NCBI RefSeq assembly: GCF_003938655.1
Contig: NZ_RJJT01000008.1
Coordinates: 124,001 to 188,000 of the forward strand
Origin: Rhizobium pisi
Lineage (GTDB): Bacteria > Pseudomonadota > Alphaproteobacteria > Rhizobiales > Rhizobiaceae
Direction of reading: 5' to 3'
DNA length: 64,000 nucleotides
Shown: positions 1-8,522 of the stretch, one piece after another
Position numbering within the stretch: the first letter of the stretch is position 1
Layout of the letters: each line of letters begins with the position of its first letter
Position numbers and translations under genes: made by a program
Notes under the pieces: generated by a model
What the model was told of the DNA's origin: nothing
Database searches by the model: none
Seen by the model: only the letters and a program-made list of their open reading frames with translations

Positions 1-48
1 GCTGACGCCGGAGGCACGGGCGAGATCGGATATGGTGGGGCGGCGCAT
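1..48 (-). CDS. LacI-family transcriptional regulator, N-terminus only (partial)
   Basis: The minus strand has an ATG at 46-48 followed by 16 codons running off the window edge. The translation MRRPTISDLARASGVS is the first helix-turn-helix segment typical of LacI-family repressors. It is divergent from the mocD-like gene, so it probably controls that operon in response to a sugar or polyol ligand. Only the DNA-binding N-terminus is visible, so the effector class cannot be read. Confidence 0.75.
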   Translation of the reverse strand, partial: MRRPTISDLARASGVS

Positions 49-65
49 GGATGTTCCTGATGGAT

Positions 66-115
66 TCAATCATTGATGCAAGCCAATAATGATGGCTTTT
101 GATAGATTATATCAA
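66..115. promoter_or_regulatory. Candidate LacI operators between divergent genes
   Basis: Two inverted repeats lie between the lacI-like start and the mocD-like gene: TCAAT-C-ATTGA at 66-76 and TTGATA-GATTA-TATCAA at 99-115. Position and symmetry fit repressor binding sites. The shared ATTGA/TTGAT core suggests one binding protein, but this is inference from symmetry only. Confidence 0.35.
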
Positions 116-181
116 GCCTGCATTGAGCGCCTTTCAAAGTCAACCTATCCTCCTCGGCAACAGCATAGCGGGAGGCGGATG

Positions 182-1270
182 ATGGCGATCCAGACAAAGA
201 AACGTGACTACGACCTGCTCGGCGAAAGCGGTCGCACCGCCGTCGAGACGGGGCTGGCGGCAGCCGAATGGTATCACACCGACATTCCGCGCAAGGAAAT
301 GAAGGCACTGATGCAGCGCTCCGATGGGCCGGCAATCCGGGACACGATCATCTGGCTCGGCAGCATGGCAATCCTTGCCGGGCTCGGCATCTATTTCTGG
401 GGTTCTTGGATCGCGATACCCTTCTTCCTCGCCTATGGCGTGCTCTACGGCTCAGCCTCCGACAGCCGCTGGCACGAATGCGGTCACGGCACCGCCTTCA
501 AGACGCGCTGGATGAACGATGTCGTCTATCAGATCGCCTGCTTCATGATCATGCGCAATCCGGTGACCTGGCGCTGGAGCCATGCCCGCCACCACACCGA
601 TACCGTCATCGTCGGTCGCGATCCCGAGATCGCCGTCATGCGGCCGCCGGATCTCTTCCGGCTGATCCTCAACTTCTTCGGCATCCTCGACGCCTGGCAT
701 GCGGTCATCGACATGCTGCGCAATGCCTTCGGCGGCGTCAGCGCGGCGGAAAAGACGTTCATCCCGGAGATGGAGCAGCCTAAGGCGATCCGTTTCGCCC
801 GTATCTGGCTGGCGATCTATGTTGTCACTATCACAACCGCCATCGCCATGGGCTCGATCCTGCCGCTGGTGCTGATTGGCCTGCCGCGCCTCTACGGCGC
901 CTGGCACCATGTACTCACCGGGCTGTTGCAGCATGGCGGCCTTGCCGACAACGTCATCGATCACCGGCTGAACAGCCGCACGGTCTACATGAACCCCATC
1001 AGCCGCTTCATCTACTGGAACATGAATTACCACGTCGAACACCACATGTTTCCGATGGTGCCCTACCACGCACTGCCCAGGCTGCACGCGATGATCAAGC
1101 ACGATCTGCCGGCGCCGAATCCGTCGATCTGGTCCGGCTATCGCGAGATGATCCCTGCCTTCCTGCGCCAGCTGCGCAACGAGGATTATTTCCTAAAGCG
1201 CGAACTGCCGGCAACCGCGCGGCCCTATCGCGGGGAATTTCACAACGAACTGGCCCCGGCGGCACAATAA
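182..1270 (+). CDS. MocD-like membrane di-iron oxygenase (fatty acid desaturase superfamily)
   Basis: The 362-residue integral membrane protein carries the three histidine boxes of the AlkB/desaturase fold: HECGH (98-102), HARHH (134-138) and HVEHH (284-288), which bind the di-iron centre. Hydrophobic segments lie near residues 55-90 and 205-235. GGGAGG at 170-175 favours ATG 182 over ATG 179; an in-frame ATG at 89 lacks such a site. The next two genes encode a Rieske ferredoxin and its reductase, the arrangement of mocDEF, whose products take part in rhizopine (3-O-methyl-scyllo-inosamine) use in R. leguminosarum. Rhizopine as the substrate here is inference; no other moc gene is in view. 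Confidence 0.8.
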   Translation: MAIQTKKRDYDLLGESGRTAVETGLAAAEWYHTDIPRKEMKALMQRSDGPAIRDTIIWLGSMAILAGLGIYFWGSWIAIPFFLAYGVLYGSASDSRWHECGHGTAFKTRWMNDVVYQIACFMIMRNPVTWRWSHARHHTDTVIVGRDPEIAVMRPPDLFRLILNFFGILDAWHAVIDMLRNAFGGVSAAEKTFIPEMEQPKAIRFARIWLAIYVVTITTAIAMGSILPLVLIGLPRLYGAWHHVLTGLLQHGGLADNVIDHRLNSRTVYMNPISRFIYWNMNYHVEHHMFPMVPYHALPRLHAMIKHDLPAPNPSIWSGYREMIPAFLRQLRNEDYFLKRELPATARPYRGEFHNELAPAAQ

Positions 1271-1291
1271 TCACGATCAAGGGAGGATAAG

Positions 1292-1606
1292 ATGAGCGGC
1301 AACTGGATCCAGGTCTGCGGCAAGGACGAAATCGACGAAGAGGATGTCATCCGCTTCGATCATGGGGGGCGCACCTTCGCTGTCTACCGCAGCCCTGACG
1401 ACGAATTCTTCGCCACCGACGGGCTCTGCACACATGAACATATCCACCTCGCCGACGGGCTTGTCATGGATGAGATCATCGAATGTCCGAAGCACAATGG
1501 CCGCTTCAACTACAAGACGGGCGAAGCCAAAGGTGCACCGGTCTGCGTCAATCTCAAAACCTATCCTGTGAAGGTCGAAGGCGACACCGTCTTCATCTCG
1601 GTATAA
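1292..1606 (+). CDS. Rieske [2Fe-2S] ferredoxin, MocE-like
   Basis: This 104-residue protein is a stand-alone Rieske domain. The cluster ligands are visible as C46-x-H48 and C65-x2-H68 (CTH and CPKH). It should pass electrons from the FAD reductase encoded next to the upstream di-iron oxygenase, as a soluble cytoplasmic protein. GGGAGG lies 6-7 bases before the ATG, and the gene follows the oxygenase by 21 bases, so the three are one transcription unit. The length is normal for the NirD/MocE-type small ferredoxins. Confidence 0.85.
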   Translation: MSGNWIQVCGKDEIDEEDVIRFDHGGRTFAVYRSPDDEFFATDGLCTHEHIHLADGLVMDEIIECPKHNGRFNYKTGEAKGAPVCVNLKTYPVKVEGDTVFISV

Positions 1607-1616
1607 GGAAACGGAC

Positions 1617-2843
1617 GTGGCTCATTTCGTCATCCTGGGTGCGGGCGAATGCGGTGCGCGCGCTGCTTTCGCGTTGCGTGAAAAAGGCTTTGCCGGCGAG
1701 ATAACGCTTATTGGAGCCGAACCCCTTCCACCTTATGAGCGGCCGCCGCTTTCGAAGGCCGGTTCCACCGATGCTCGCGATCCGAAATTCATCGCCGCGT
1801 TGGAAAAATATGCCGACAGCGGCATCCGGCTGCTGACCGGCCTGGAGGCGAGGGATCTCGATACCGTAGCCAGGGCCGTCACGCTTTCGGACGGTACCGT
1901 GCTCTCCTACGACAAGCTCCTGCTCGCGACGGGCGCAGCCGCGCGTTCGTTCCCTGGCGCGCCTCTGGGAAGTCCGCGTATTCGCGCGCTGAGAACGCAT
2001 CACGATGCGACGGCGCTGCGCGATGTCATGAAGCCGGGACGGCATATCGCCATCATCGGCGGCGGCTTTATCGGGCTGGAATTGGCGGCGACAGCGCGGC
2101 AGCTCGGCGCCGACGTCACCGTCATCGAAGGGCTGGAACGCGTATTGAAGCGCGGCGTGCCGGAGGAGATCGCCCATCTGCTCACAGAGCGTCACCGCGC
2201 CGAGGGCGTCGATATTCGCTGCGGCGTCTCCATCGAAGCTTTGACCGAGGAGAACGGCAAAGCCTTGATCCGGCTGTCGGGCAAAGAAGTGATTGAAGCC
2301 GATCTTGCCCTCGTCGGCATCGGTGCGCGGCCGAATGTCGAGATCGCCGAAAGGGCAGGGCTGACGATCGACAATGGCATTGCCGTCGACGCCTATCTCA
2401 AGACCTCCGCACCTGATGTCTTTGCCGCCGGCGACTGCTGCTCCTTTCCGCTGTCGATCTATGGCGGCCGCCGGGTACGGCTTGAATCCTGGCGCAATGC
2501 CCAGGAACAGGGCACATTGGCCGCGGCCAACATGCTCGACCTCGAGGAAGCTGTTTCATCAGTGCCGTGGTTCTGGTCCGACCAATACGACATGACGCTG
2601 CAGATATCAGGCCTTGCCGAAGGCGCCGTCACTCATCTGCGCCGCGATCTCGGCGCAGGTGCCTTCATTCTCTTCCATCTCGATGCTGACGGGCGTTTGA
2701 TCGCCGCAAGCGGCATCGGGCCGGGCAATGCCGTGGCACGCGACGTCAGGCTCGCCGAAATGCTGATCGCGGCGCGCGCCCACCCCGATCCAGCCGCACT
2801 GGCAGCCAGCGACATCAAACTGAAATCCCTGTTGGCCGCCTGA
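1617..2843 (+). CDS. FAD-dependent ferredoxin reductase, MocF-like
   Basis: The 408-residue protein has the pattern of ferredoxin/rubredoxin reductases of Rieske systems. It starts with an FAD dinucleotide fold (GAGECG), has LLLATGA, a second NAD-binding fold near residue 145 (IGGGFIG) and the FAD-closing motif FAAGDC. The predicted reaction is NAD(P)H-dependent reduction of the MocE-like ferredoxin. The start is GTG at 1617, ten bases after the ferredoxin stop, with AAGGAAACGG just before it. The family is clear; the final substrate of the chain is not. Confidence 0.85.
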   Translation: MAHFVILGAGECGARAAFALREKGFAGEITLIGAEPLPPYERPPLSKAGSTDARDPKFIAALEKYADSGIRLLTGLEARDLDTVARAVTLSDGTVLSYDKLLLATGAAARSFPGAPLGSPRIRALRTHHDATALRDVMKPGRHIAIIGGGFIGLELAATARQLGADVTVIEGLERVLKRGVPEEIAHLLTERHRAEGVDIRCGVSIEALTEENGKALIRLSGKEVIEADLALVGIGARPNVEIAERAGLTIDNGIAVDAYLKTSAPDVFAAGDCCSFPLSIYGGRRVRLESWRNAQEQGTLAAANMLDLEEAVSSVPWFWSDQYDMTLQISGLAEGAVTHLRRDLGAGAFILFHLDADGRLIAASGIGPGNAVARDVRLAEMLIAARAHPDPAALAASDIKLKSLLAA

Positions 2844-2874
2844 GCCGCCCTCTATTTTTCAAAGGAATTTGACG

Positions 2875-3681
2875 ATGAAGAAACATAAACGCGCGACGGT
2901 CGCCGACCTGCTTGCGGAAAAAGGCAAGCGCCAACTCACCATGTTGCGCGTCACCACGCTGGAGGAGGCCGAAGCCGCCGAAAAGGCGGGGATCGATATG
3001 GTTTCAGTGCCGCCCTCGCTACTTGGGCCGGTCTTTCGTGAGGTCGCCCCCACGCCTTTCGCCATTCCGGGGCTCGAATATGGCGACCATGTCTCGGCGG
3101 AAGACTATCTCCGTGCCGCCTTCGCGGCCCTGAAAGCGGGTGGCGATGCGGTCTATTGCGCCGCAAGCCTGCAGACGATCCGGCGCCTGCGGGACGAAGG
3201 CATTCCCGTCTGCGGCCATCTCGGGCTGATCCCCTCGAAGGCGACCTGGACGGGCGGCTTCCGCGCCGTCGGCAAGACGGCGGCGAGTGCAGCCGAGATC
3301 TGGCGCCAGACCAAGGCGCTGGAAGAGGCCGGCGCCTTCGCCGCCGAAATCGAAGTCGTGCCGGGAGAGGTCGCCGCCGCCATCAGCGCCAGCACCTCCA
3401 TGCTGATGATCTCTATGGGAGCAGGCAGCGGCTGCGACGCCCAATATCTCTTCGCCGACGACGTGCTCGGCGCCAATCGCGACCACTATCCCCGCCATGC
3501 CAAGGTCTATCGCAACTTCGCCGCCGAACACGACCGGCTACAGCGCGACCGCATCGCCGCCTTTACAGAATTCGCCGACGACGTCAGAAGCGGCGCCTAT
3601 CCGGAAAAGCGCCATCTCGTTGGCATCAATGAAGCGGAACTGAAAATTTTTCTGGACCAGTTGAAGACAGGCAATCGCTAA
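2875..3681 (+). CDS. Divergent PanB-like (ketopantoate hydroxymethyltransferase superfamily) protein
   Basis: The 268-residue protein is PanB-like over its length: CGHLGL and a following GG, a segment IEVVP at the place of the catalytic glutamate, and an AGSGCDAQ segment like the AGxxTDGQ of PanB. However the metal-binding VGDS and ADLPF motifs of true PanB are replaced (SVPPS and CAASL). It is therefore probably not the pantothenate enzyme, but a paralogue making or breaking a C-C bond of a related 2-oxo acid. It follows the mocF-like gene by 31 bases with AAAGGA before ATG 2875 and is probably in the same operon. Confidence 0.7.
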   Translation: MKKHKRATVADLLAEKGKRQLTMLRVTTLEEAEAAEKAGIDMVSVPPSLLGPVFREVAPTPFAIPGLEYGDHVSAEDYLRAAFAALKAGGDAVYCAASLQTIRRLRDEGIPVCGHLGLIPSKATWTGGFRAVGKTAASAAEIWRQTKALEEAGAFAAEIEVVPGEVAAAISASTSMLMISMGAGSGCDAQYLFADDVLGANRDHYPRHAKVYRNFAAEHDRLQRDRIAAFTEFADDVRSGAYPEKRHLVGINEAELKIFLDQLKTGNR

Positions 3682-3760
3682 GCACAACCGCGTTTCGTGC
3701 CTGGATGATGTGGGAAGCGCAGCCAAGGCGCTTCTCCTCCATTGGCTTCGGCCATAGGCT

Positions 3761-4708
3761 GTGTCAGGAATGATGCGTTCGATTCATTCGGAACGGAGTA
3801 TTCGGTCCCCTGTGACGATCGGCTTTGCGCATGCGGAATTGATTGCGGTGCTCGTCGCGGTGACGGGGGACGAGCCGCGCGTCATGACCATCCGATCAGG
3901 CAATGCGTTGCCGTCAGGTCCTTTCGAAATGGGCCACCGCACGCTGCAATCCGGCCTGCGCGAATGGGTGCAGGAGCAGACCGAGCACCCCGTCGGCTAC
4001 CTCGAACAGCTCTATACCTTCGCCGACCGCGACCGCAACAACGACATCCCAGGCGGGCGAACGATCTCGATCAGCTATCTCGGCCTCGTAAACGAACAGT
4101 CGGGCGCCGGCCGGCCGGGATGGCACGGCTGGTACGAATATTTTCCCTGGGAAGATCACCGGCAGGGCCGCCCGGTCGTACTCGACGAGATCATGGCGCG
4201 CCTGAGGAGCTGGGCAGATGCCGATCCGGCAAGGCGCGACCACCGTCATCGCCGGGCGGATTTTACCTTCGGCCTCGACGGCGGCGGTTGGAACGAAGAT
4301 CTGGCGCTGCAGCGCTACGAATTGCTTTACGAAGCTAGGCTCGTGGCCGAAGCCGGATGCGCAGCCGAGGCCAATCTTGGCCGGGCGATGTTTGCCGATC
4401 ACCGTCGCATTCTCGCGACCGGGATCGCAAGGCTGCGCGCCAAGATCAAATATCGCCCCGTCGTCTTCGAACTGATGTCGGAGAGCTTCACGCTGCTGAG
4501 GCTGCAGCGAACCATCGAGGCATTGGCGGGGCTGACGCTGCACAAGCAGAATTTCCGCCGCCTCATCGAACAGCAGGAATTGGTCGAAGAAACCGGCGGA
4601 ACCGAAAGCGAAACCGGCGGCCGGCCGGCCAAGCTTTTCCGCTTCCGTCACACGGTGCTTGAAGAACGGGCGCTGGCAGGAACGAAATTACCGCTCTCCC
4701 GCAATTGA
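3761..4708 (+). CDS. nadQ: NadQ-type Nudix-like transcriptional regulator of NAD synthesis
   Basis: The 315-residue protein has a Nudix-like N-terminal two thirds (LYTFADRDRNNDIPGGRTISISYLG region, residues about 85-110) without an intact catalytic Nudix box. The C-terminal part (about 235-300) looks like a winged helix (LTLHKQNFRRLIEQQELVEE region). Length, architecture and position just before nadABC match NadQ (COG4111), an ATP-responsive repressor of NAD synthesis described in Agrobacterium; NrtR is the related alternative. The start is uncertain: GTG 3761 gives the longest form, while ATG 3770 or 3773 shorten it by 3-4 residues. Confidence 0.75.
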   Translation: MSGMMRSIHSERSIRSPVTIGFAHAELIAVLVAVTGDEPRVMTIRSGNALPSGPFEMGHRTLQSGLREWVQEQTEHPVGYLEQLYTFADRDRNNDIPGGRTISISYLGLVNEQSGAGRPGWHGWYEYFPWEDHRQGRPVVLDEIMARLRSWADADPARRDHRHRRADFTFGLDGGGWNEDLALQRYELLYEARLVAEAGCAAEANLGRAMFADHRRILATGIARLRAKIKYRPVVFELMSESFTLLRLQRTIEALAGLTLHKQNFRRLIEQQELVEETGGTESETGGRPAKLFRFRHTVLEERALAGTKLPLSRN

Positions 4709-4710
4709 CA

Positions 4711-4763
4711 TATGCTCATCGTGAGAATATCTATTTGCCCATGATATGCTCAGCTGGAGCATA
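4711..4763. promoter_or_regulatory. Two copies of a TATGCTC-N5-GAGCATA operator before nadA
   Basis: Site 1 at 4711-4729 reads TATGCTC-ATCGT-GAGAATA (one mismatch between arms); site 2 at 4745-4763 is the perfect TATGCTC-AGCTG-GAGCATA. Centres are 34 bases apart, about three helical turns, so two dimers would sit on one DNA face. Site 2 ends 13 bases before the nadA ATG. The likely binder is the adjacent NadQ-type regulator; this is inferred from location and symmetry. Confidence 0.65.
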
Positions 4764-4776
4764 ATTAGGGCCGGTC

Positions 4777-5748
4777 ATGAATCACCCTGTTTCCGCATCC
4801 TCGCTTTATCAGCGCGTCAGCCGTGTCATTCCCAAAGCCGAATGGATGACATTCGAAAACGACGTCGACGCGATCCTCGAGCTCAAGCGCAGCCGCAACG
4901 CCGTAATTCTCGCGCACAACTACCAGACGCCGGAAATCTTCCATGGCGTGGCCGACATCGTCGGCGACAGCCTGGCGCTCGCCCGCAAGGCGATCGAGGT
5001 CGACGCCGATGTCATCGTTCTTGCTGGCGTGCATTTCATGGCCGAAACCGCCAAGCTGCTGAACCCCGAGAAGACGGTACTGATCCCCGATCTCTCCGCC
5101 GGCTGTTCTCTGGCAGATTCGATCACACCCGAGGATATTGCGCTGCTGCGCCAGGCCCATCCCGGCGTGCCCGTTATCACTTATGTCAACACTTCAGCGG
5201 CGGTGAAGGCCGCCTCCGACATATGCTGCACCTCGGGCAATGCCAAACAGGTAGTGGAATCGCTCGGCGTGCCGAAGGTGCTGATGATCCCGGACGAGTA
5301 TCTGGCGCGCAACGTCGCCCGCGAGACGGATGTCGAGATCATCGCCTGGCATGGGCATTGCGAAGTGCATGAACTCTTCACTGCCGAGGATGTGCGCCAA
5401 CTGCGTGAAAACCATCCCGGCGTGACGGTGCTCGCCCATCCGGAATGCCCGCCCGACGTGGTGGCGGAAGCCGATTTCGCCGGCTCGACCGCCGTGATGT
5501 CGAACTATGTCGGCAAGCAAAAGCCGGCGCGGGTCGTGCTGCTCACCGAATGCTCGATGAGCGACAATGTCGCCGTGCACCATCCCGACGTCGAGTTCAT
5601 TCGCCCCTGCAATCTCTGCCCGCATATGAAGCGGATCACGCTCAGCAATATCCGTGCAGCACTCGAGGAAAACCGTCACGAAGTCACCGTCGATCCGGCG
5701 ATCGCCGTTGCCGCGCGCCGTGCCGTCGAGAGGATGCTGGCGATATGA
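4777..5748 (+). CDS. nadA: Quinolinate synthase A
   Basis: NadA condenses iminoaspartate with dihydroxyacetone phosphate to quinolinate, using a [4Fe-4S] cluster. The 323-residue protein shows the family motifs LAHNYQ (45-50), the cluster cysteines C110 (SAGCSLAD), C224 (HPEC) and C281 (CNLCPHM), and a GVHFMAET segment. It starts the nadABC operon, and its stop overlaps the nadB start (ATGA). Expression is probably controlled through the two inverted repeats just upstream. Confidence 0.97.
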   Translation: MNHPVSASSLYQRVSRVIPKAEWMTFENDVDAILELKRSRNAVILAHNYQTPEIFHGVADIVGDSLALARKAIEVDADVIVLAGVHFMAETAKLLNPEKTVLIPDLSAGCSLADSITPEDIALLRQAHPGVPVITYVNTSAAVKAASDICCTSGNAKQVVESLGVPKVLMIPDEYLARNVARETDVEIIAWHGHCEVHELFTAEDVRQLRENHPGVTVLAHPECPPDVVAEADFAGSTAVMSNYVGKQKPARVVLLTECSMSDNVAVHHPDVEFIRPCNLCPHMKRITLSNIRAALEENRHEVTVDPAIAVAARRAVERMLAI

Positions 5749-7286
5749 CCGAGATCCTCGAGCACCTCGCCGGACGCACGGTCATCGTCGGCAGCGGGCT
5801 TGCGGGCTTGATGACCGCGCTGACCCTGGCGCCAGAACCCTCCGTCCTCGTCACCCGCGCACTCCTCGGTACGGAGACGTCGAGCGCCTGGGCACAGGGC
5901 GGCATTGCCGCCAGCATGGGCGAAGATGACAGCGCCGAACTGCATCTTGCCGATACGCTTGCCGCCGGCGACGGCCTCTGCGATCCCGTGGTCGCCGGCG
6001 GCATCATTGCCGAGGCGCCGGCAGCGATTGCCGCGTTGGAACAAGCGGGCGTGCGTTTCGACAGGAATGTCGAGGGCGAGCTTTCGCTCGGGTTGGAGGC
6101 CGCACATTGCCGCCGCCGCATTGTTCATGCCGAAGGCGACGGCTCCGGGGCGGCGATCATCGCCGCGCTGGTGCAAGCGGTGATGCAAACGCCTGCGATC
6201 ACGGTGCTCGAAGGCTTCGAGGCTCGGCGGATCTTGATGGATGGCGAGCGTGTGGCGGGCCTGCTTTGCGCCACCGCGAAAGGCGCCGCCATCCTGCCGA
6301 CCTCCAAGGTGGTGCTCGCCACCGGCGGCATCGGCGGGCTCTATGACGCAACCACCAATCCGATGGGTAATTTCGGCCAGGGGATCGCGCTTGCGGCGAG
6401 AGCAGGCGCCGCGCTTGCCGATATGGAATTCGTCCAGTTCCACCCGACGGCGCTCGACTCGCGCCGCAGGCCGCTGGCGCTCGTCAGCGAGGCGGTGCGC
6501 GGCGAAGGCGCCTTGCTCATCAACGAACGGGGTGAACGCTTCATGGCTCGCACATCAGGCGCAGAGCTTGCGCCGCGCGACGTCGTCGCGCGGGCGATCA
6601 GCGCCGAAATCGCCCGCGGCGGTAGGGTCTTTCTCGATACCCGCAAGGCACTCGGCAGCCGGTTTGCCGCCCGCTTTCCCGTCATTGCAGCTCTGTGCGG
6701 CGAGGCAGGCATCGATCCGGCCAATGACCTCATTCCGGTGCGCCCGGCCGTTCACTATCACATGGGCGGCGTTGCAACGGATGCAAACGGCCGCGGCTCG
6801 GTTTCCGGTCTCTGGGTCGCCGGAGAGGCGGCTTCGACCGGCCTGCACGGCGCCAACCGGCTTGCCAGCAATTCGCTGCTGGAGGCTGTTGTCATGGGCA
6901 TGCGGGTAGCACACGACGTATCTGGCATGCCCGCAAGTGCCGCAGGCACCATCTTCGCCGAGAAACTGCCGGTGGCCGCTGATGCGTCGCTTATCCGGCC
7001 GATCGTCTCGCGCCATCTCGGCGTGCTGCGCAATGCCGGCGCCATTCAGGGAGCGATTGCAGCACTTCTGCCGCTTGCCGAAGGCAATGGCCCGGCCGCC
7101 GATCCAGCCACTGTCGCGCTGCTGATCGCCGTCTTCGCCAGCCTGCGGATGGAATCGCGCGGCGCCCATGCCCGCACCGATTTTCCGCTGAAGCTCGCCG
7201 ACGCCAACCGGCGCCGCATGTGCCTTTCCGACGTTCTGGAGATCGCCCGCGCGACCCCGCCCTATGCCCTTGCAAGGAGTGCCTGA
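5745..7286 (+). CDS. nadB: L-aspartate oxidase
   Basis: NadB oxidises L-aspartate to iminoaspartate, the NadA substrate. The 513-residue flavoprotein has an N-terminal FAD fold (IVGSGLAGL, about 15-23), the succinate dehydrogenase/fumarate reductase-like active-site segments HPTAL and [15 protein letters not shown], and HYHMGG plus an SNSLLEAVV motif near the C-terminus of the flavin domain. The start at 5745 is set by the ATGA overlap with nadA; longer in-frame extensions into nadA are not needed. The length is typical of rhizobial NadB. Confidence 0.96.
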   Translation: MTEILEHLAGRTVIVGSGLAGLMTALTLAPEPSVLVTRALLGTETSSAWAQGGIAASMGEDDSAELHLADTLAAGDGLCDPVVAGGIIAEAPAAIAALEQAGVRFDRNVEGELSLGLEAAHCRRRIVHAEGDGSGAAIIAALVQAVMQTPAITVLEGFEARRILMDGERVAGLLCATAKGAAILPTSKVVLATGGIGGLYDATTNPMGNFGQGIALAARAGAALADMEFVQFHPTALDSRRRPLALVSEAVRGEGALLINERGERFMARTSGAELAPRDVVARAISAEIARGGRVFLDTRKALGSRFAARFPVIAALCGEAGIDPANDLIPVRPAVHYHMGGVATDANGRGSVSGLWVAGEAASTGLHGANRLASNSLLEAVVMGMRVAHDVSGMPASAAGTIFAEKLPVAADASLIRPIVSRHLGVLRNAGAIQGAIAALLPLAEGNGPAADPATVALLIAVFASLRMESRGAHARTDFPLKLADANRRRMCLSDVLEIARATPPYALARSA

Positions 7287-7287
7287 A

Positions 7288-8184
7288 ATGAGTCTCGTTC
7301 CCCTTCCGCGCCTGATCGTCGAGCCGCTGGTGCGGACAGCCCTGCTCGAAGATCTCGGTCTTGCCGGCGATATCACCTCGGCATCGGTCATCCCCCAAGA
7401 TCATCGCTCGACCGTGGTTATGGCCGCTCGTCAGCCCGGCGTCATCGCCGGCCTCGATGCAGCCGAACTCGCTTTCACCCTCGTCGATCCCGAGATCGTC
7501 ATGCGCCGAAATCTCAGGGATGGCGACGCGGTAAAGCCGGGCGACGTGATCGCCACCATCGAAGGCCCGTCGCGTGGCCTGCTGAGCGGTGAGCGCACCG
7601 CGCTGAATTTTCTCGGCCACCTCTCAGGCATTGCCACCGTCACGGCCGAGATCGCCGCTGCCATTCAGGACAGCAAAGCCTCCGTCGCCTGCACGCGCAA
7701 GACGACGCCGGGGCTGAGAGCGCTGGAGAAATATGCGGTGCGGGCGGGTGGTGGCATGAACCACCGTTTCGCGCTCTATGACGCGGTGCTGATCAAGGAC
7801 AATCACGTCGCCATCGCCGGCGGCGTCACCGAGGCGATCCGCCGGGCGCGGACAGGCGTCGGCCATATGGTGAAGATAGAGGTCGAGGTCGATACGCTCG
7901 ACCAACTGCGTGAAGCGATGGAAACAGGCGTCGATGCCGTTCTGCTCGACAATATGACGCCGGATCAACTGCGCGAAGCCGTCGTCATCGTCGACGGGCG
8001 GGCAATCACCGAGGCATCCGGCCGCGTGACACCGGCAACGGCCGCAGCCATCGCGGCTTCCGGCGTCGATCTCATTTCTGTCGGCTGGCTGACACATAGC
8101 GCGCCGGTGCTCGATATCGGGCTCGATTTCGTCAAAGCGGCGGCGACGGACGCGGTTCCGAGACGGATTGCGCAGGTACTCTGA
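7288..8184 (+). CDS. nadC: Nicotinate-nucleotide pyrophosphorylase (carboxylating)
   Basis: NadC converts quinolinate and PRPP to nicotinate mononucleotide, completing the de novo branch begun by NadB and NadA. The 298-residue protein has the type II phosphoribosyltransferase signature: CTRKTTPGLR, KYAV..GGG..HR, and LIKDNH, with LLDNM later. ATG 7288 is preferred because AAGGAG lies at 7274-7279; an earlier in-frame ATG at 7264 is inside nadB. One base separates it from the nadB stop. Confidence 0.96.
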   Translation: MSLVPLPRLIVEPLVRTALLEDLGLAGDITSASVIPQDHRSTVVMAARQPGVIAGLDAAELAFTLVDPEIVMRRNLRDGDAVKPGDVIATIEGPSRGLLSGERTALNFLGHLSGIATVTAEIAAAIQDSKASVACTRKTTPGLRALEKYAVRAGGGMNHRFALYDAVLIKDNHVAIAGGVTEAIRRARTGVGHMVKIEVEVDTLDQLREAMETGVDAVLLDNMTPDQLREAVVIVDGRAITEASGRVTPATAAAIAASGVDLISVGWLTHSAPVLDIGLDFVKAAATDAVPRRIAQVL

Positions 8185-8522
8185 TCACTCTTCGCCGGGA
8201 GAGGGTGCAATCCTCAGGCTTCACGGCAATCCTCCCGGCTGGCACTCTATCGACGGCCAGTAACTTAACGTCTCGATATGAACGATGACGTCCGCCTGAG
8301 GACCGCGGCGAGATGAATAACGTGCCGAAATGGCACGCATTCGCATTCGACGGAAAGTGTCGGCAAAGCATTTCCTCCCAACGCAGCTTGAGAATATGCA
8401 AATATTAGATGAAAATTCTTCTTTTTAAAGCAAAGCGGCTATGCGAAGCGGCATTATAGCTCTAACATGCCTTCGACCGCAGGTGCGTTCGCGCGCCTTG
8501 GCTTTCAGGGGTGAGAACCGAG
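8185..8522. other. Intergenic region before the SARP-like gene
   Basis: No convincing gene, RNA or strong terminator is visible in these 338 bases. The second half is AT-richer (about 8395-8460) and may hold the promoter of the SARP-like gene. A short minus-strand reading frame here has no recognisable family or ribosome binding site. Confidence 0.5.

Noticed and set aside
8132..8401. 89-codon minus-strand frame after nadC
   Set aside because: Overlaps the nadC end, with Arg/Ser-rich sequence and no ribosome binding site.
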